Origin: Paraburkholderia edwinii
Lineage (GTDB): Bacteria; Pseudomonadota; Gammaproteobacteria; Burkholderiales; Burkholderiaceae
NCBI RefSeq assembly: GCF_019428685.1
Contig: NZ_CP080095.1
Location: 434,001-498,000, forward strand
Reading direction: 5' to 3'
DNA length: 64,000 nucleotides
The notes beneath the pieces were generated by a model. That model was not told the origin of the DNA, did no database searches, and was given only the letters and a program-made list of their open reading frames with translations. A program made the position numbers and the translations under genes. Position 1 is the first letter of the stretch. Each line of letters starts with the position of its first letter. Below, piece by piece: positions 17,931 to 28,348 of the stretch.

Positions 17931-19073
17931 ATGAAGCGAAACGGTCGGGCCCCGATGCGCTGTAGCGCGCGCGCACCATCGACGCGTCCGTTTCTTCCGT
18001 TGACCGCTGCCGCGTGGCTTGCCGCGGCAACATTGGCGCTGGCGCCCGACGTCGTCCACGCCGCCATGAACTTCTGCGCCGCGCCGGCGCTGCAATCGAG
18101 CGAGCGGACCAACTCCGATCCGGGCGTGAAAGCGCTTGTCGCGAATGTGCAGGCGCATCTGAACGACTCGCCGCGCGCACTGCCGAAGTTGCACACCGAA
18201 GGCACCTTGCCGCACGAAGGCATCTACGATCAGAGCAAGGCGGCCGAGCAGGATCTCGAACTGCTGCGCGACGCCGCGCTCGCCTGGCGCGCGACCGGCG
18301 ACGAGCGCTATCTGAAGTATGTCGACCGCGTGCTCTACGCATGGGTGACGACCTATCAGCCAAGCTACAACCCAATCGACGAATCGCCGTTCGAAGGGCT
18401 GATTCTGGCCTACGACATGACTGCGAGCGCGCTGCCGGTCAAAACGCGCAATGCGGCCATGGCGTTTCTGACCAAGCTCGCGAATGGTTATATCGCGCAG
18501 ATCGATGCACAGCCGCGGCCGCTCACCGGCACTTTTCGTAACAATTGGCAGAGCCATCGCGTGAAGCTGATTTCGATGGCAGCTTTTACGCTCGATAATC
18601 GCAAGATGATCGATGCGGCGCAGCGTCTCTTTATCGAGCATATCAACGACAACATTGCGCCGGACGGCTCGACCGTCGATTTCGCCGAGCGCGACGCGCT
18701 GCACTATGTGACATACGACCTGCAGCCGCTCGTGATCGCGGCGCTCGCCGCACGCCGGCACAATCGCAACTGGCTGCCGCAGCGCGCGCCGAGCGGCGCG
18801 ACGCTGGCCGCGGCGCTGGCGTGGCTCACGCCGTACGCGACCGGCGCGAAAACACACGACGAATTCGTGCGCTCGCAGGTGCCGTTCGATGCGAAACGCC
18901 GCGAAGCAGGCATTCCCGGCTTTACGGGGCCGTGGAACCCGAAGGACGCGGCGGAACTGTTTCACCTCGCTGCGCGGCTCGACGGCAAATACACGCCGAT
19001 CGCGCTGAAACTGGCGCCGACGCCGCCCGCGTGGCTGGCGGTGTGCCTGCCGTTGCCGGCGCGCGCACAATAA
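17931..19073 (+). CDS. Secreted alginate-lyase-family protein
   Basis: A 380-residue exported protein. The signal peptide is long: basic N-terminus ([19 protein letters not shown]), hydrophobic [14 protein letters not shown], then VVHAAM, with cleavage expected after AHA-like VHA. The mature part is an alpha/alpha-barrel-like fold with the alginate-lyase-family motif [16 protein letters not shown] and the late [14 protein letters not shown] segment. The family degrades uronate polysaccharides, but substrate varies. The start at 17931 has CAGGAG upstream. It ends 146 bases before sdaA and looks like a separate unit. Confidence 0.8.
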   Translation: MKRNGRAPMRCSARAPSTRPFLPLTAAAWLAAATLALAPDVVHAAMNFCAAPALQSSERTNSDPGVKALVANVQAHLNDSPRALPKLHTEGTLPHEGIYDQSKAAEQDLELLRDAALAWRATGDERYLKYVDRVLYAWVTTYQPSYNPIDESPFEGLILAYDMTASALPVKTRNAAMAFLTKLANGYIAQIDAQPRPLTGTFRNNWQSHRVKLISMAAFTLDNRKMIDAAQRLFIEHINDNIAPDGSTVDFAERDALHYVTYDLQPLVIAALAARRHNRNWLPQRAPSGATLAAALAWLTPYATGAKTHDEFVRSQVPFDAKRREAGIPGFTGPWNPKDAAELFHLAARLDGKYTPIALKLAPTPPAWLAVCLPLPARAQ

Positions 19074-19219
19074 CGCGTGCGGGAACAAAAAGCGGTGTAA
19101 AAGTAGTTCAGGCAGTTGAAGCAGTTGAAGGCCGCCACCCGCGGCCACTGCGGCGGGACGCTCACAAGGCGGATCGCCACGGCATTCCGCGTCACTTATC
19201 GCATCGCGCAGGAGCAGAC

Positions 19220-20608
<1,389 letters not shown>

Positions 20609-20664
20609 ACTGATGGCCGCACGGTGGCGTCATACGCGACAACAACATTCGGAGACTCATCGCC

Positions 20665-22377
20665 ATGCCTCAGTCGAATCCTTCCGTTGATTCCTCCGCT
20701 ACGACCACCGGCGCGCGGCTCGTTGTCGATGCGCTGTTGATGCATGGCGTCGAGCGTGTCTTTTGCGTGCCGGGCGAGAGCTTTCTGGCCGTGCTCGATT
20801 CGCTGCACGACGAGACCGAACGCATACAGACGATCGTATGCCGGCATGAAGCCGCGGCCGCGAATATGGCCGAAGCGGTCGGCAAGTTGACGGGGCGGCC
20901 GGGCGTGGCGATCGTCACGCGCGGACCGGGCGCGACGCACGCGTCGATCGGCGTGCATACGGCGTTTCAGGATTCGACGCCGATGATTCTGCTGATCGGC
21001 CAATGCGCGCGCGAGCATCTCGACCGTGAGGCTTTCCAGGAAATCGACTACCGGCGCATGTTCGGTCAGATGGCGAAATGGGTCGCGCAGATCGACGACG
21101 CGCGGCGCATTCCCGAATACCTGAGCCATGCGTTTCACGCAGCGACGTCGGGCCGGCCAGGGCCGGTCGTGCTTGCGTTGCCCGAAGACGTGTTGAGCGA
21201 TGCATGCGCCATGGTGGCGGGCGCGCCGGCCTATCAGCGCGTCGCGGCGGCGCCGTCGCCGGGGCAGATCGAGCGGCTGAAGTCGCTGCTCGACGGCGCG
21301 CAGCGGCCGATGGTCATCGCGGGCGGCAGCGGCTGGACGCCCGACGCGTGCGCGGACCTGCGCCGCTTTATCGAGAACTGGCAGCTGCCGATCGGTCTTG
21401 CGTGGCGCTTCCAGGATACCTTCGACAACGAGCACGCGAATTACGCCGGCGATGTCGGCCTCGGCATCAATCCGGCGCTCGCGCAACGTATTCGCGACGC
21501 TGACCTGCTGATCGTATTGGGCCCGCGTCTCGGCGAATCGACGACCGGCGGCTACACGCTGCTCGACATTCCGAAGACGAAGCAGACGCTCGTGCACGTG
21601 CATCAGGGCGCCGATGAGCTGGGGCGTGTGTATGCGGCGGACTTGCCGATCGTGTCAGGCATGCCGGAGATCGCCTCCGCGCTCGCCGCGATGCGTCCGG
21701 CTACTGCGCAGCCGGCATGGCGCGGCGCCGCTGAAGATGCTCACCATGCGTATCTCGAATGGCGCAAGCCGCGCGCGATTCCGGGCGACGTGCAGCTTGG
21801 CGAGATCGTGCAACAGCTGCGTGCGCGCTTGCCCGAAGACGCGATCGTCACGAACGGCGCCGGCAACTATGCGATCTGGGTGCATCGGCACTTCGCGTAC
21901 CGGCATTTCCGCTCGCAACTGGCGCCGACGAGTGGCGCGATGGGTTACGGCGTGCCGGCGGCGGTCGCGGCGAAATCGATGTATCCGCAACGAATGGTCG
22001 TTGCGTTTGCGGGCGACGGCTGTTTCATGATGTCGAGCCATGAACTCGCGACGGCGATGCAATATGCGTTGCCGGTGATTTTTATCGTTGTGAACAACGG
22101 CCACTACGGCACGATACGCATGCATCAGGAGCGGCATTATCCGAACCGCGTGCACGGCACGGGGCTGACGAATCCCGATTTCGCGGCGTTTGCGAAGTCG
22201 TTCGGCGCACATGGCGAGACGGTTTCACGCACCGACGAATTCATGCCTGCGTTCGAGCGCGCCGTGGCGGCGCAGCGCCCTGCGCTGATCGAAATTCGGA
22301 TGCCGAAGGACGCGAGCACGCCCGGCGCGACGCTGGAACAGGTCCGGGAGCAGGGCCGGAAGCTGCGCGGCGAGTGA
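20665..22377 (+). CDS. Thiamine-diphosphate-dependent acetolactate-synthase-like enzyme
   Basis: A 570-residue ThDP enzyme. The catalytic glutamate lies in TIVCRHEAAAANMAEAVG near residue 55, and the ThDP/metal motif is GDGCFMMSSHELATAMQ followed about 25 residues later by NN. The three-domain layout (Pyr, central, PP) is complete. The family includes acetolactate synthase, benzoylformate decarboxylase and others. No IlvN-type regulatory subunit is next to it, so it is probably not the housekeeping IlvB. It starts 56 bases after sdaA, has AGAC/GGAGAC upstream, and is likely co-transcribed with it. Confidence 0.85.
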   Translation: MPQSNPSVDSSATTTGARLVVDALLMHGVERVFCVPGESFLAVLDSLHDETERIQTIVCRHEAAAANMAEAVGKLTGRPGVAIVTRGPGATHASIGVHTAFQDSTPMILLIGQCAREHLDREAFQEIDYRRMFGQMAKWVAQIDDARRIPEYLSHAFHAATSGRPGPVVLALPEDVLSDACAMVAGAPAYQRVAAAPSPGQIERLKSLLDGAQRPMVIAGGSGWTPDACADLRRFIENWQLPIGLAWRFQDTFDNEHANYAGDVGLGINPALAQRIRDADLLIVLGPRLGESTTGGYTLLDIPKTKQTLVHVHQGADELGRVYAADLPIVSGMPEIASALAAMRPATAQPAWRGAAEDAHHAYLEWRKPRAIPGDVQLGEIVQQLRARLPEDAIVTNGAGNYAIWVHRHFAYRHFRSQLAPTSGAMGYGVPAAVAAKSMYPQRMVVAFAGDGCFMMSSHELATAMQYALPVIFIVVNNGHYGTIRMHQERHYPNRVHGTGLTNPDFAAFAKSFGAHGETVSRTDEFMPAFERAVAAQRPALIEIRMPKDASTPGATLEQVREQGRKLRGE

Positions 22378-22636
22378 CCGGCTGCGGGTAGCGCCACGGC
22401 GGAAACAGCCGGGGAAACTGCGTGCACCAGGGGACCGGAGTTAAACTTCATCGCGAATCAGGTGCCGGTCTCTGCCGTCGCCGACTGTCATGAAACTGAG
22501 ATGACTTTCAGGTGCTATTCCAGCGATTCGGCGCAACGGGCGTCACCGATAATCGTGAGATTCAGTCTGCCATTCCGGGCATGTGCCTTAGCCAATCGCG
22601 CACCTCGCAGGCTGAACAGAACGGAGGGTAGTTTCG

Positions 22637-24520
22637 ATGGTTCAAGGGTCGAACGACGACATCCCGCGCGTCGGCGGGTCGAAGGCGCTCAACGATGTCG
22701 ACGTCCGCTGGCAGCAACTCGAAGTGACGGGCGCCGCCCGCGCGGCGCTGCTCGGCAACGCGCCGTGCGTGCTGTGGTTCACGGGCTTGTCCGGAGCGGG
22801 CAAGTCCACCATCGCGAATCTCGTTGAAAAGCAGTTGCATGCGCTCGGCAAGCCGACCTATCTGCTCGATGGCGATAACGTCCGGCACGGGCTGAACCGC
22901 GATCTCGGCTTTACCGATGCCGATCGCGTGGAGAACGTGCGCCGCGTGGCCGAAGTCGCGCGGCTGATGGCCGATGCCGGTCTGATCGTACTTGTGTCGC
23001 TGATTTCGCCGTTTCGCGCGGAACGGCGCATGGCGCGCGAACTAATGAAGCCCGGCGAATTCATCGAGATCTTTGTCGATACGCCGCTCGATGTGGCTGA
23101 AGCGCGCGATCCCAAGGGCTTGTACAAGAAAGCGCGGCGTGGCGAGCTGAAGAATTTCACCGCGATCGATTCGCCGTACGAGGTGCCCGAGAAGCCTGAA
23201 ATTCGTGTCGAGACGGCGCACTGCGATCCGGCGACGTCGGCGTCGCAGGTGCTGGCGGCGTTGCAGCAGGCGTGGGGCAACGATTCCGCGCAGGCAACGC
23301 GAGCGGTGGAGAAGGGTGGTGTGCCGGGCGAGTACGCCGGTTCGCCGATCGTTGCAGCGGCAATGGCGGCGAAGCAGGCTGCAGCCTCCCCGGCGGTGGG
23401 CAATCCGGCGACGGGCGAAGCCACGGCTAGCGCCGTCACGGGAATCAACGCGGCAGCGGGCAACGTCGGTGCACTCATCGTTGCAGCAGCGGCCGAGGCC
23501 GCGGCAAAGACTGCCGCATCGGAATATGCCGATTCGCCGATCGTCGCCGCAGCGATGGCAGCGAAGAAGGCAGCGGCGAGCAACAACGCAGCGAGTAACA
23601 CCAACAACCCGCAGCCAGCCGCGCTCAAACTGCCCACCCGCACGATCTTCTCTTTCGTCGTCGACGCCGAGCCGAGATTCGCGCACGAGGGCTATCACCT
23701 CGCGCGCTCGCTGATCCAGCACAGCTGCAATCAGCCCGCCGACATCAACGTGCAGTTCACGCGCGAAGTCGACGTGCCTACGCGCGACCTGTTCCGCGAA
23801 CTCGGCTGCACGCTGCACGACATTGAACGCTTCGGCGATGGCCGTTCCTGCAACAAGATCGCGCAACTGGCCAATCTGCATCGCTTCGACTTCGACCATG
23901 TCGTGCTGCTCGATACCGACATGATCGCCGTTGCGGACATTCGTCCGTTCCTCGGTGAACAGGCGCTCGTGGCGAAAGTCGTCGATATCGCGGAGCCGCC
24001 ACTGCCGGTGCTCCAGGACGTCGCGCGCGCGGCCGGCATGCGCAACCTCCCGCCGGTCGGCACCGCCGATATCGAGTATGTCGCAACGTTCTCCGGGCAT
24101 TGCAACGCCGGTTTCCTCGGCATTCCGAAAGCAATCGCGGAAATCGTCGACGGCTCGTGGCGCCGTTGGGCGCAGTGGCTCATCGAGCACAACGAGTCGC
24201 TCGAGCGCAGCGGCACGCTGCACCGCATCGACCAGGTGTCGATGTGGCTTGCGATCGTAATGGACCGCATTCCCTATCGCGCTGCGCCGTCGAACGTGAA
24301 CTACTACGTGCATACGGACAGCGAACATCGGTATGTCGACGCCAACGCGGGCATCGCGCTGATCCGTTACGACGAAGCGAAGCTGGACGCGCTCGGCAAG
24401 CTCGAACCGCAAGCGCAGCACAATGCGCTCGAACGCCGTGCGATCGAAGCGGCGAACCAGCAGATCGGCGAGGGCGTCGACCACGCCGCGTTCAGGAATC
24501 TGCGCGTCGCGCAGTCGTGA
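22637..24520 (+). CDS. Fusion: adenylylsulfate (APS) kinase plus GT-A glycosyltransferase domain
   Basis: A 627-residue two-domain protein. Residues about 25-210 form an APS kinase: P-loop [11 protein letters not shown] near 48-58, [18 protein letters not shown] near 75-92, [11 protein letters not shown], and [20 protein letters not shown]. An Ala-rich linker (about 225-330) carries a duplicated motif, [20 protein letters not shown] at 232-251 and a near copy at 296-315. Residues about 333-627 look like a GT-A glycosyltransferase with DTD at 426-428 in VVLLDTDMI. The start has GGAGGG upstream. No sulfotransferase or ATP sulfurylase is nearby. It may tie sulfate activation to glycan assembly; that is inference. 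Confidence 0.8.
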   Translation: MVQGSNDDIPRVGGSKALNDVDVRWQQLEVTGAARAALLGNAPCVLWFTGLSGAGKSTIANLVEKQLHALGKPTYLLDGDNVRHGLNRDLGFTDADRVENVRRVAEVARLMADAGLIVLVSLISPFRAERRMARELMKPGEFIEIFVDTPLDVAEARDPKGLYKKARRGELKNFTAIDSPYEVPEKPEIRVETAHCDPATSASQVLAALQQAWGNDSAQATRAVEKGGVPGEYAGSPIVAAAMAAKQAAASPAVGNPATGEATASAVTGINAAAGNVGALIVAAAAEAAAKTAASEYADSPIVAAAMAAKKAAASNNAASNTNNPQPAALKLPTRTIFSFVVDAEPRFAHEGYHLARSLIQHSCNQPADINVQFTREVDVPTRDLFRELGCTLHDIERFGDGRSCNKIAQLANLHRFDFDHVVLLDTDMIAVADIRPFLGEQALVAKVVDIAEPPLPVLQDVARAAGMRNLPPVGTADIEYVATFSGHCNAGFLGIPKAIAEIVDGSWRRWAQWLIEHNESLERSGTLHRIDQVSMWLAIVMDRIPYRAAPSNVNYYVHTDSEHRYVDANAGIALIRYDEAKLDALGKLEPQAQHNALERRAIEAANQQIGEGVDHAAFRNLRVAQS

Positions 24521-24578
24521 ACACACGCGCTAGCGGTAGTGCTAGCGCGCAAAAGCATCAAAGAAAAGCGTCAAAGAA

Positions 24579-24612
24579 AACGCCGTCTGCGATCGATATC
24601 GCAGACGGCGTT
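24579..24612. terminator. Bidirectional terminator between the APS-kinase fusion and the GT41 gene
   Basis: Perfect 15-pair stem aacgccgtctgcgat / atcgcagacggcgtt around a cgat loop. Read on the minus strand it is followed by TTTTCTTT; read on the plus strand by a shorter T-run (TTTC). It lies between two convergent genes and should end both transcripts. Confidence 0.9.
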
Positions 24613-24682
24613 TCTACTTCTCGTAGTTCAAGCGCGGCAACGCGCCGACAACCAACCGGCAACCCGCAGCCTGACGAGCCGC

Positions 24683-27600
24683 CTATCGCGCAGCAATCGT
24701 CCCCGGCGCTTCCTGATCTTGCGCGCCTGGCGTCGTGGCCGCGCGCGCGATCTCCGACATATCGAGCATCTCCGCCGGCTTGCCTTCGCACCATCTGCGC
24801 CACATCACGCGCAGCGCCTGCGTGAAGGCGGTCGCGATCAGATCCGGCTTGAACATCGGCGACGCTTCGCAGCGCGCCCGCATGCCCGCGCGCAGTTCAG
24901 CGAGCGCCTGCACGTCGCTCGCGTGTGCGACGGCCTTCTTCACGTAATCGTCGACCCCATCGGCAACGAACGATTCGAGCCCGACATGCGACAGCGCGAC
25001 CACGCCGCTGCGGCTCGGTACCGTGCGGCCTGGCAGCGTCAGCGTCGGCACACCCATCCACAAGGCCTGCAGCGTCGTCGTGAGGCCGGTGAACGGGAAT
25101 GTGTCGAGCAGAATGTCGACGTGATAGTGCTGCTGCAGATAAACCGCCACCGACGAGCGCGGCTTGAAGTCGAGCCGTTCGCGTCCGATACCCGCATCCG
25201 CGAACCAGCCGATCAGTTCGTCGGGCACGCTGTCTTTGGGCATCGAGGCGACCATCATGCGCGATCCCGGCACGGCATGCAGCACCTTCGCCCACAACTC
25301 GATCACGTCGCGCCGCAGTTTTTCGATGCGGTTGAAGCTGCCGAACGTCACATGGCCGTTGCGTAGCGCGGGCAGGCCGTTCACAGGCGGGCAGAGCGTT
25401 TCGTGCTTGAATGGCGCCACCGCCGGCAGGTAGACGATCTTCTCGACGAAGCGGCTGCGGAACTCTTCGGTCGGCACCCAGAACCGGTCGGCCAGAAAGT
25501 AGTCGACGGCGGTCAGGCCGGTTGTGCCCGGATAGCCGATCCAGCTGGCCTGCACCGGCGCGGGCTTATACGCCATCACGAGCAGCCGGTTGTTGGCGGT
25601 GTGGCCCGCGAGGTCGATCAGGATGTCGATGCCGTCGGCGCGAATCTGGTCGGCCGCGACGTCGCTGTGCGTGCCGAAGATGTGATGCCAGTGCGCGAAG
25701 TGCTGCCGCAGCCGGTCGGTCACCTGGTCTTCGCCCGGCGTATTCGTGTAAGCGTGCAGAACGAGGCTGCGGTCTTCCGCGAGCCGCTCGAGCACCGGCT
25801 CGAGAAAGTTGGCGACCGCGTGGCCGCGGAAGTCGCCCGAAATAAAGCCGACGTGCAGCGGCCGGTCCGGATTCTTGCGGTTGCGATGCGGTTTCCAGTG
25901 CTTTTTTAGCGGCGTTTCGAAGTGTTCGCCGTAACGGACGTGTTCGGCGAACAGATCGTCCGGTTCCACGTTTTCGACGTGGCTCAGACAGAAGTTCAGA
26001 TTCTCGAAGGCCGTGGTGTGCGTCGGGTCCAGCTCCAACGCGCGCCGGAATACCTTCGCGGCTTCCGCGTGCCGCCCTTGCTGCAGCAGGATTGCGCCGA
26101 GCGTGACCTGGGTGCCGGAGCCATCGGGAGACGTCGCGGCCGAGTTGCGCGCAAGTTGCTCCGCTTCCTTCAGACGGCCCTGCGTCAACAGCACGATGCC
26201 CATGATGCGTTGGCCTTCCGGGTTCTCGGGCTCGATGTCGAGCATCGCCTGACAGCGCGCTTCCGCGTCCTGATGCATGTTCTTCGCCATCAGAAGGCTG
26301 ACGAGCGCCTGCAGGACTTCGACGTCGAGCGGCGCCAGTTTGCTTGCCGTCTGCAGCGCGCCGAACGCGTCGTCGTATTTCGCGAGCCGGTAGCTGCCGC
26401 AGCCGAGCACCTTCCAGCCGAGCGGCAGCGACGGGAAACGCTCCGTCAGCGAGCGGCCGGCGGCGACGGCTTCGTCGAGCCGTCCTTTGTTGAAGTGCGC
26501 GACCGCCGTGTCGCATTCGCGTTGCGACGGCATCGGTTCGCCGGCGGCGCCGGGGCGCGACGGGCGTGCGGTTTTTGCCGTCGCCGGTGCGGGTGCCGGT
26601 GCGGTTGCATCGCTCGGCGCGGGCGCGGGTGCGCTAGCGTCGGCCGGCGGTGCCGTGATCGGCGCAGGCTTGATCTCGAGGTTCTGCGCGCTGATCGTCG
26701 TCATCAGGTTGATGACCGCGTCCACGGCGGCGCCGGTCATGCCGCGTTGCTGGCCCATTTCGAGCGCCGCCCAGGCGGCCTTCGTCTGCCCCGACTGCAG
26801 CAACGCATCGACGTAGTTCATCCAGTACTGCGGCTGATTCGGATTAAGGCCGATCGCGTGCTCGAGCAGCGGCACGGCCGCGTCGGGCTGACGCAGGCGA
26901 ATCAGCACGACAGCGAGCTTGTGCAGCGCGTCCGGATACTGCGGATAGCAGCCGACGACGATCCGGTAAAGCCGCTCGGCTTCCTCGTACTGTCCGGCCT
27001 GGTCTAATGCGCGCGCATTGCGCATCGCGATCGCGGCGTTCAGATGGTTGCGCAGCGGCTCGTCTTGCGGCATCAGTCGCACCGCATGCTGGAGCGGGAC
27101 CAGCGCGCCGTCGAGGTCGCTGCGCCGCAATGCCGCGTGTGCGAGCGTTTTCCAGCCGAAGCCGTGTTCGGGCAGCAGGCGCGCCATCTGTTGCGCGAGC
27201 GCTTCGGCGCTCGCGTGATCGCCTTTTGCGGTCAGCAAGGCAATCGTTTCGACGAATTGGACCGCGAGGACGTCGATCTCGGCGGATGCCGCGGCGGCGT
27301 TCGTCGGCATTGCGCTTGCGGCATTGGGTGCCGCTGCGTTGGTCGCTGCGTTCGCGTGGATCCCGGTGACAAAACCTGCGTTCGCCGGCGTGCTGTGCGC
27401 ACGGCCGGCGTCGCGCACGCGTGCGGCTTCATCGCGTTGCCCCGTCGCTTCGAGCGCGTCGATGTAGTCGCGCCGGAACTCGGCGTGCTGCGGGCTTGCC
27501 TCGACCGCCGCCTTCAAAAAGGGCAATCCCATCGCATGCTGCTCGAGCTGCACCGCGAGCATGCCGAGATGGTGATTCGCCTCCGGATGATCGGGCTGCG

Positions 27601-27694
27601 CTTGCAGGATCGAGCGGTACAGCCGTTCCGCTTCCGCGAAGGCTTCCGCCTGATGGTGTTGCACGGCCTGCTGCAGGGTGGCGTCGAGTGTCAT
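24683..27694 (-). CDS. TPR-repeat O-GlcNAc-transferase-like (GT41/SPINDLY) protein
   Basis: A 1003-residue cytoplasmic protein. Residues 1-about 380 hold several TPR units, for example AFAEAERLYRSILQAQPDHP and YEEAERLYRIVVGCYPQYP. They are broken by an Ala/Pro-rich linker (about 355-400), then more TPRs to about residue 600. The C-terminal half is a GT41 domain with VGFISGDFRGHAVANFLEPV, the conserved HTANNRL and WIGYPGTTG, LPGRTVPSRSG and FKPRSSVAVYLQQHYHVDIL. Such enzymes add GlcNAc to Ser/Thr of proteins. It lies beside fliT-fliD-fliC, so flagellin is a plausible target. The start is taken at 27694; longer in-frame starts (27703, 27712, 27718) exist without clear sites. Confidence 0.88.
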   Translation of the reverse strand: MTLDATLQQAVQHHQAEAFAEAERLYRSILQAQPDHPEANHHLGMLAVQLEQHAMGLPFLKAAVEASPQHAEFRRDYIDALEATGQRDEAARVRDAGRAHSTPANAGFVTGIHANAATNAAAPNAASAMPTNAAAASAEIDVLAVQFVETIALLTAKGDHASAEALAQQMARLLPEHGFGWKTLAHAALRRSDLDGALVPLQHAVRLMPQDEPLRNHLNAAIAMRNARALDQAGQYEEAERLYRIVVGCYPQYPDALHKLAVVLIRLRQPDAAVPLLEHAIGLNPNQPQYWMNYVDALLQSGQTKAAWAALEMGQQRGMTGAAVDAVINLMTTISAQNLEIKPAPITAPPADASAPAPAPSDATAPAPAPATAKTARPSRPGAAGEPMPSQRECDTAVAHFNKGRLDEAVAAGRSLTERFPSLPLGWKVLGCGSYRLAKYDDAFGALQTASKLAPLDVEVLQALVSLLMAKNMHQDAEARCQAMLDIEPENPEGQRIMGIVLLTQGRLKEAEQLARNSAATSPDGSGTQVTLGAILLQQGRHAEAAKVFRRALELDPTHTTAFENLNFCLSHVENVEPDDLFAEHVRYGEHFETPLKKHWKPHRNRKNPDRPLHVGFISGDFRGHAVANFLEPVLERLAEDRSLVLHAYTNTPGEDQVTDRLRQHFAHWHHIFGTHSDVAADQIRADGIDILIDLAGHTANNRLLVMAYKPAPVQASWIGYPGTTGLTAVDYFLADRFWVPTEEFRSRFVEKIVYLPAVAPFKHETLCPPVNGLPALRNGHVTFGSFNRIEKLRRDVIELWAKVLHAVPGSRMMVASMPKDSVPDELIGWFADAGIGRERLDFKPRSSVAVYLQQHYHVDILLDTFPFTGLTTTLQALWMGVPTLTLPGRTVPSRSGVVALSHVGLESFVADGVDDYVKKAVAHASDVQALAELRAGMRARCEASPMFKPDLIATAFTQALRVMWRRWCEGKPAEMLDMSEIARAATTPGAQDQEAPGTIAAR

Positions 27695-27761
27695 GGGTTC
27701 CATTCCGGGCATGGGCATCGAACGTCAGGCCGACATGCCTGAGCGCACAGTGCCCCATATA

Positions 27762-27777
27762 CAAGTCTAGAGACTTG
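27762..27777. promoter_or_regulatory. Palindrome upstream of the GT41 gene
   Basis: Perfect inverted repeat caagtct-ag-agacttg, about 70 bases upstream of the GT41 start. The position fits an operator, but no regulator family can be named from the sequence. Confidence 0.35.
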
Positions 27778-27882
27778 AGTTCCGGACGATCCGGCGAGCA
27801 GATGCGGGATTCACCCGTTTTTCGGCGCGTAGGGGCGCGTACGGGTCGGGCGCCGCGCAGGCTCTTCCGGTCGCGCGCCCAT

Positions 27883-27908
27883 AAAAAAAGCCCGCTGGTA
27901 GCGGGCTT
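27883..27908 (-). terminator. Terminator after the fliC-fliD-fliT genes
   Basis: Minus-strand stem aagcccgct / agcgggctt around a short accag loop, followed by TTTTTTTAT. It lies about 75 bases beyond the fliT stop and should end the flagellar cap transcript before the GT41 gene. Confidence 0.9.
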
Positions 27909-27982
27909 GAGCTGAACGAGCACGCCTTGCAACCGGCGCGTTATTCTTATCGATATTCGCTTGGCACCTTACGTCTATGCCG

Positions 27983-28282
27983 TTACAGCATGCCAACGCG
28001 CGTGTACGCGTTGGCGGCCTGCACGCCGCGGACGGCGGTGCCGTATTCCGTTTCGAGTTCCTCGCGCGAGGTTTTCGCGCGCGAACGCAGCGTTTCGATC
28101 GATGCCTGCACGCGGCGCAGCGCTTGCAGCGCGGCGGGCGAGGTCGGCAACGTCAGCGATTCGAGCAGCGGCGTGCGCCGCTCCATCAAACGGGCAACGC
28201 GCGGCCAGTCGGAGATCGCCGCAGCTTCCTCGATCATCTGTGTCAGCCCGACGACTCGCTCGAGCAATTGATTCTGGTCCAT
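27983..28282 (-). CDS. fliT: Flagellar export chaperone FliT
   Basis: A 99-residue, all-helical protein. The position directly after fliD and the size fit FliT, the chaperone that holds the FliD cap protein and, in enterobacteria, also restrains FlhDC. The sequence MDQNQLLERVVGLTQMIEEA and the basic/acidic heptad pattern toward the C-terminus support a coiled-coil helix bundle. FliT is poorly conserved, so the call rests on size, helices and context. It starts 67 bases after fliD on the same strand. Confidence 0.8.
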   Translation of the reverse strand: MDQNQLLERVVGLTQMIEEAAAISDWPRVARLMERRTPLLESLTLPTSPAALQALRRVQASIETLRSRAKTSREELETEYGTAVRGVQAANAYTRVGML

Positions 28283-28348
28283 GGCCTCGCGTACTCCTCG
28301 TTGGTGAACCGCCGCTTGGTTGCCGCTTAGTTACCGCTTACTTGCCAC

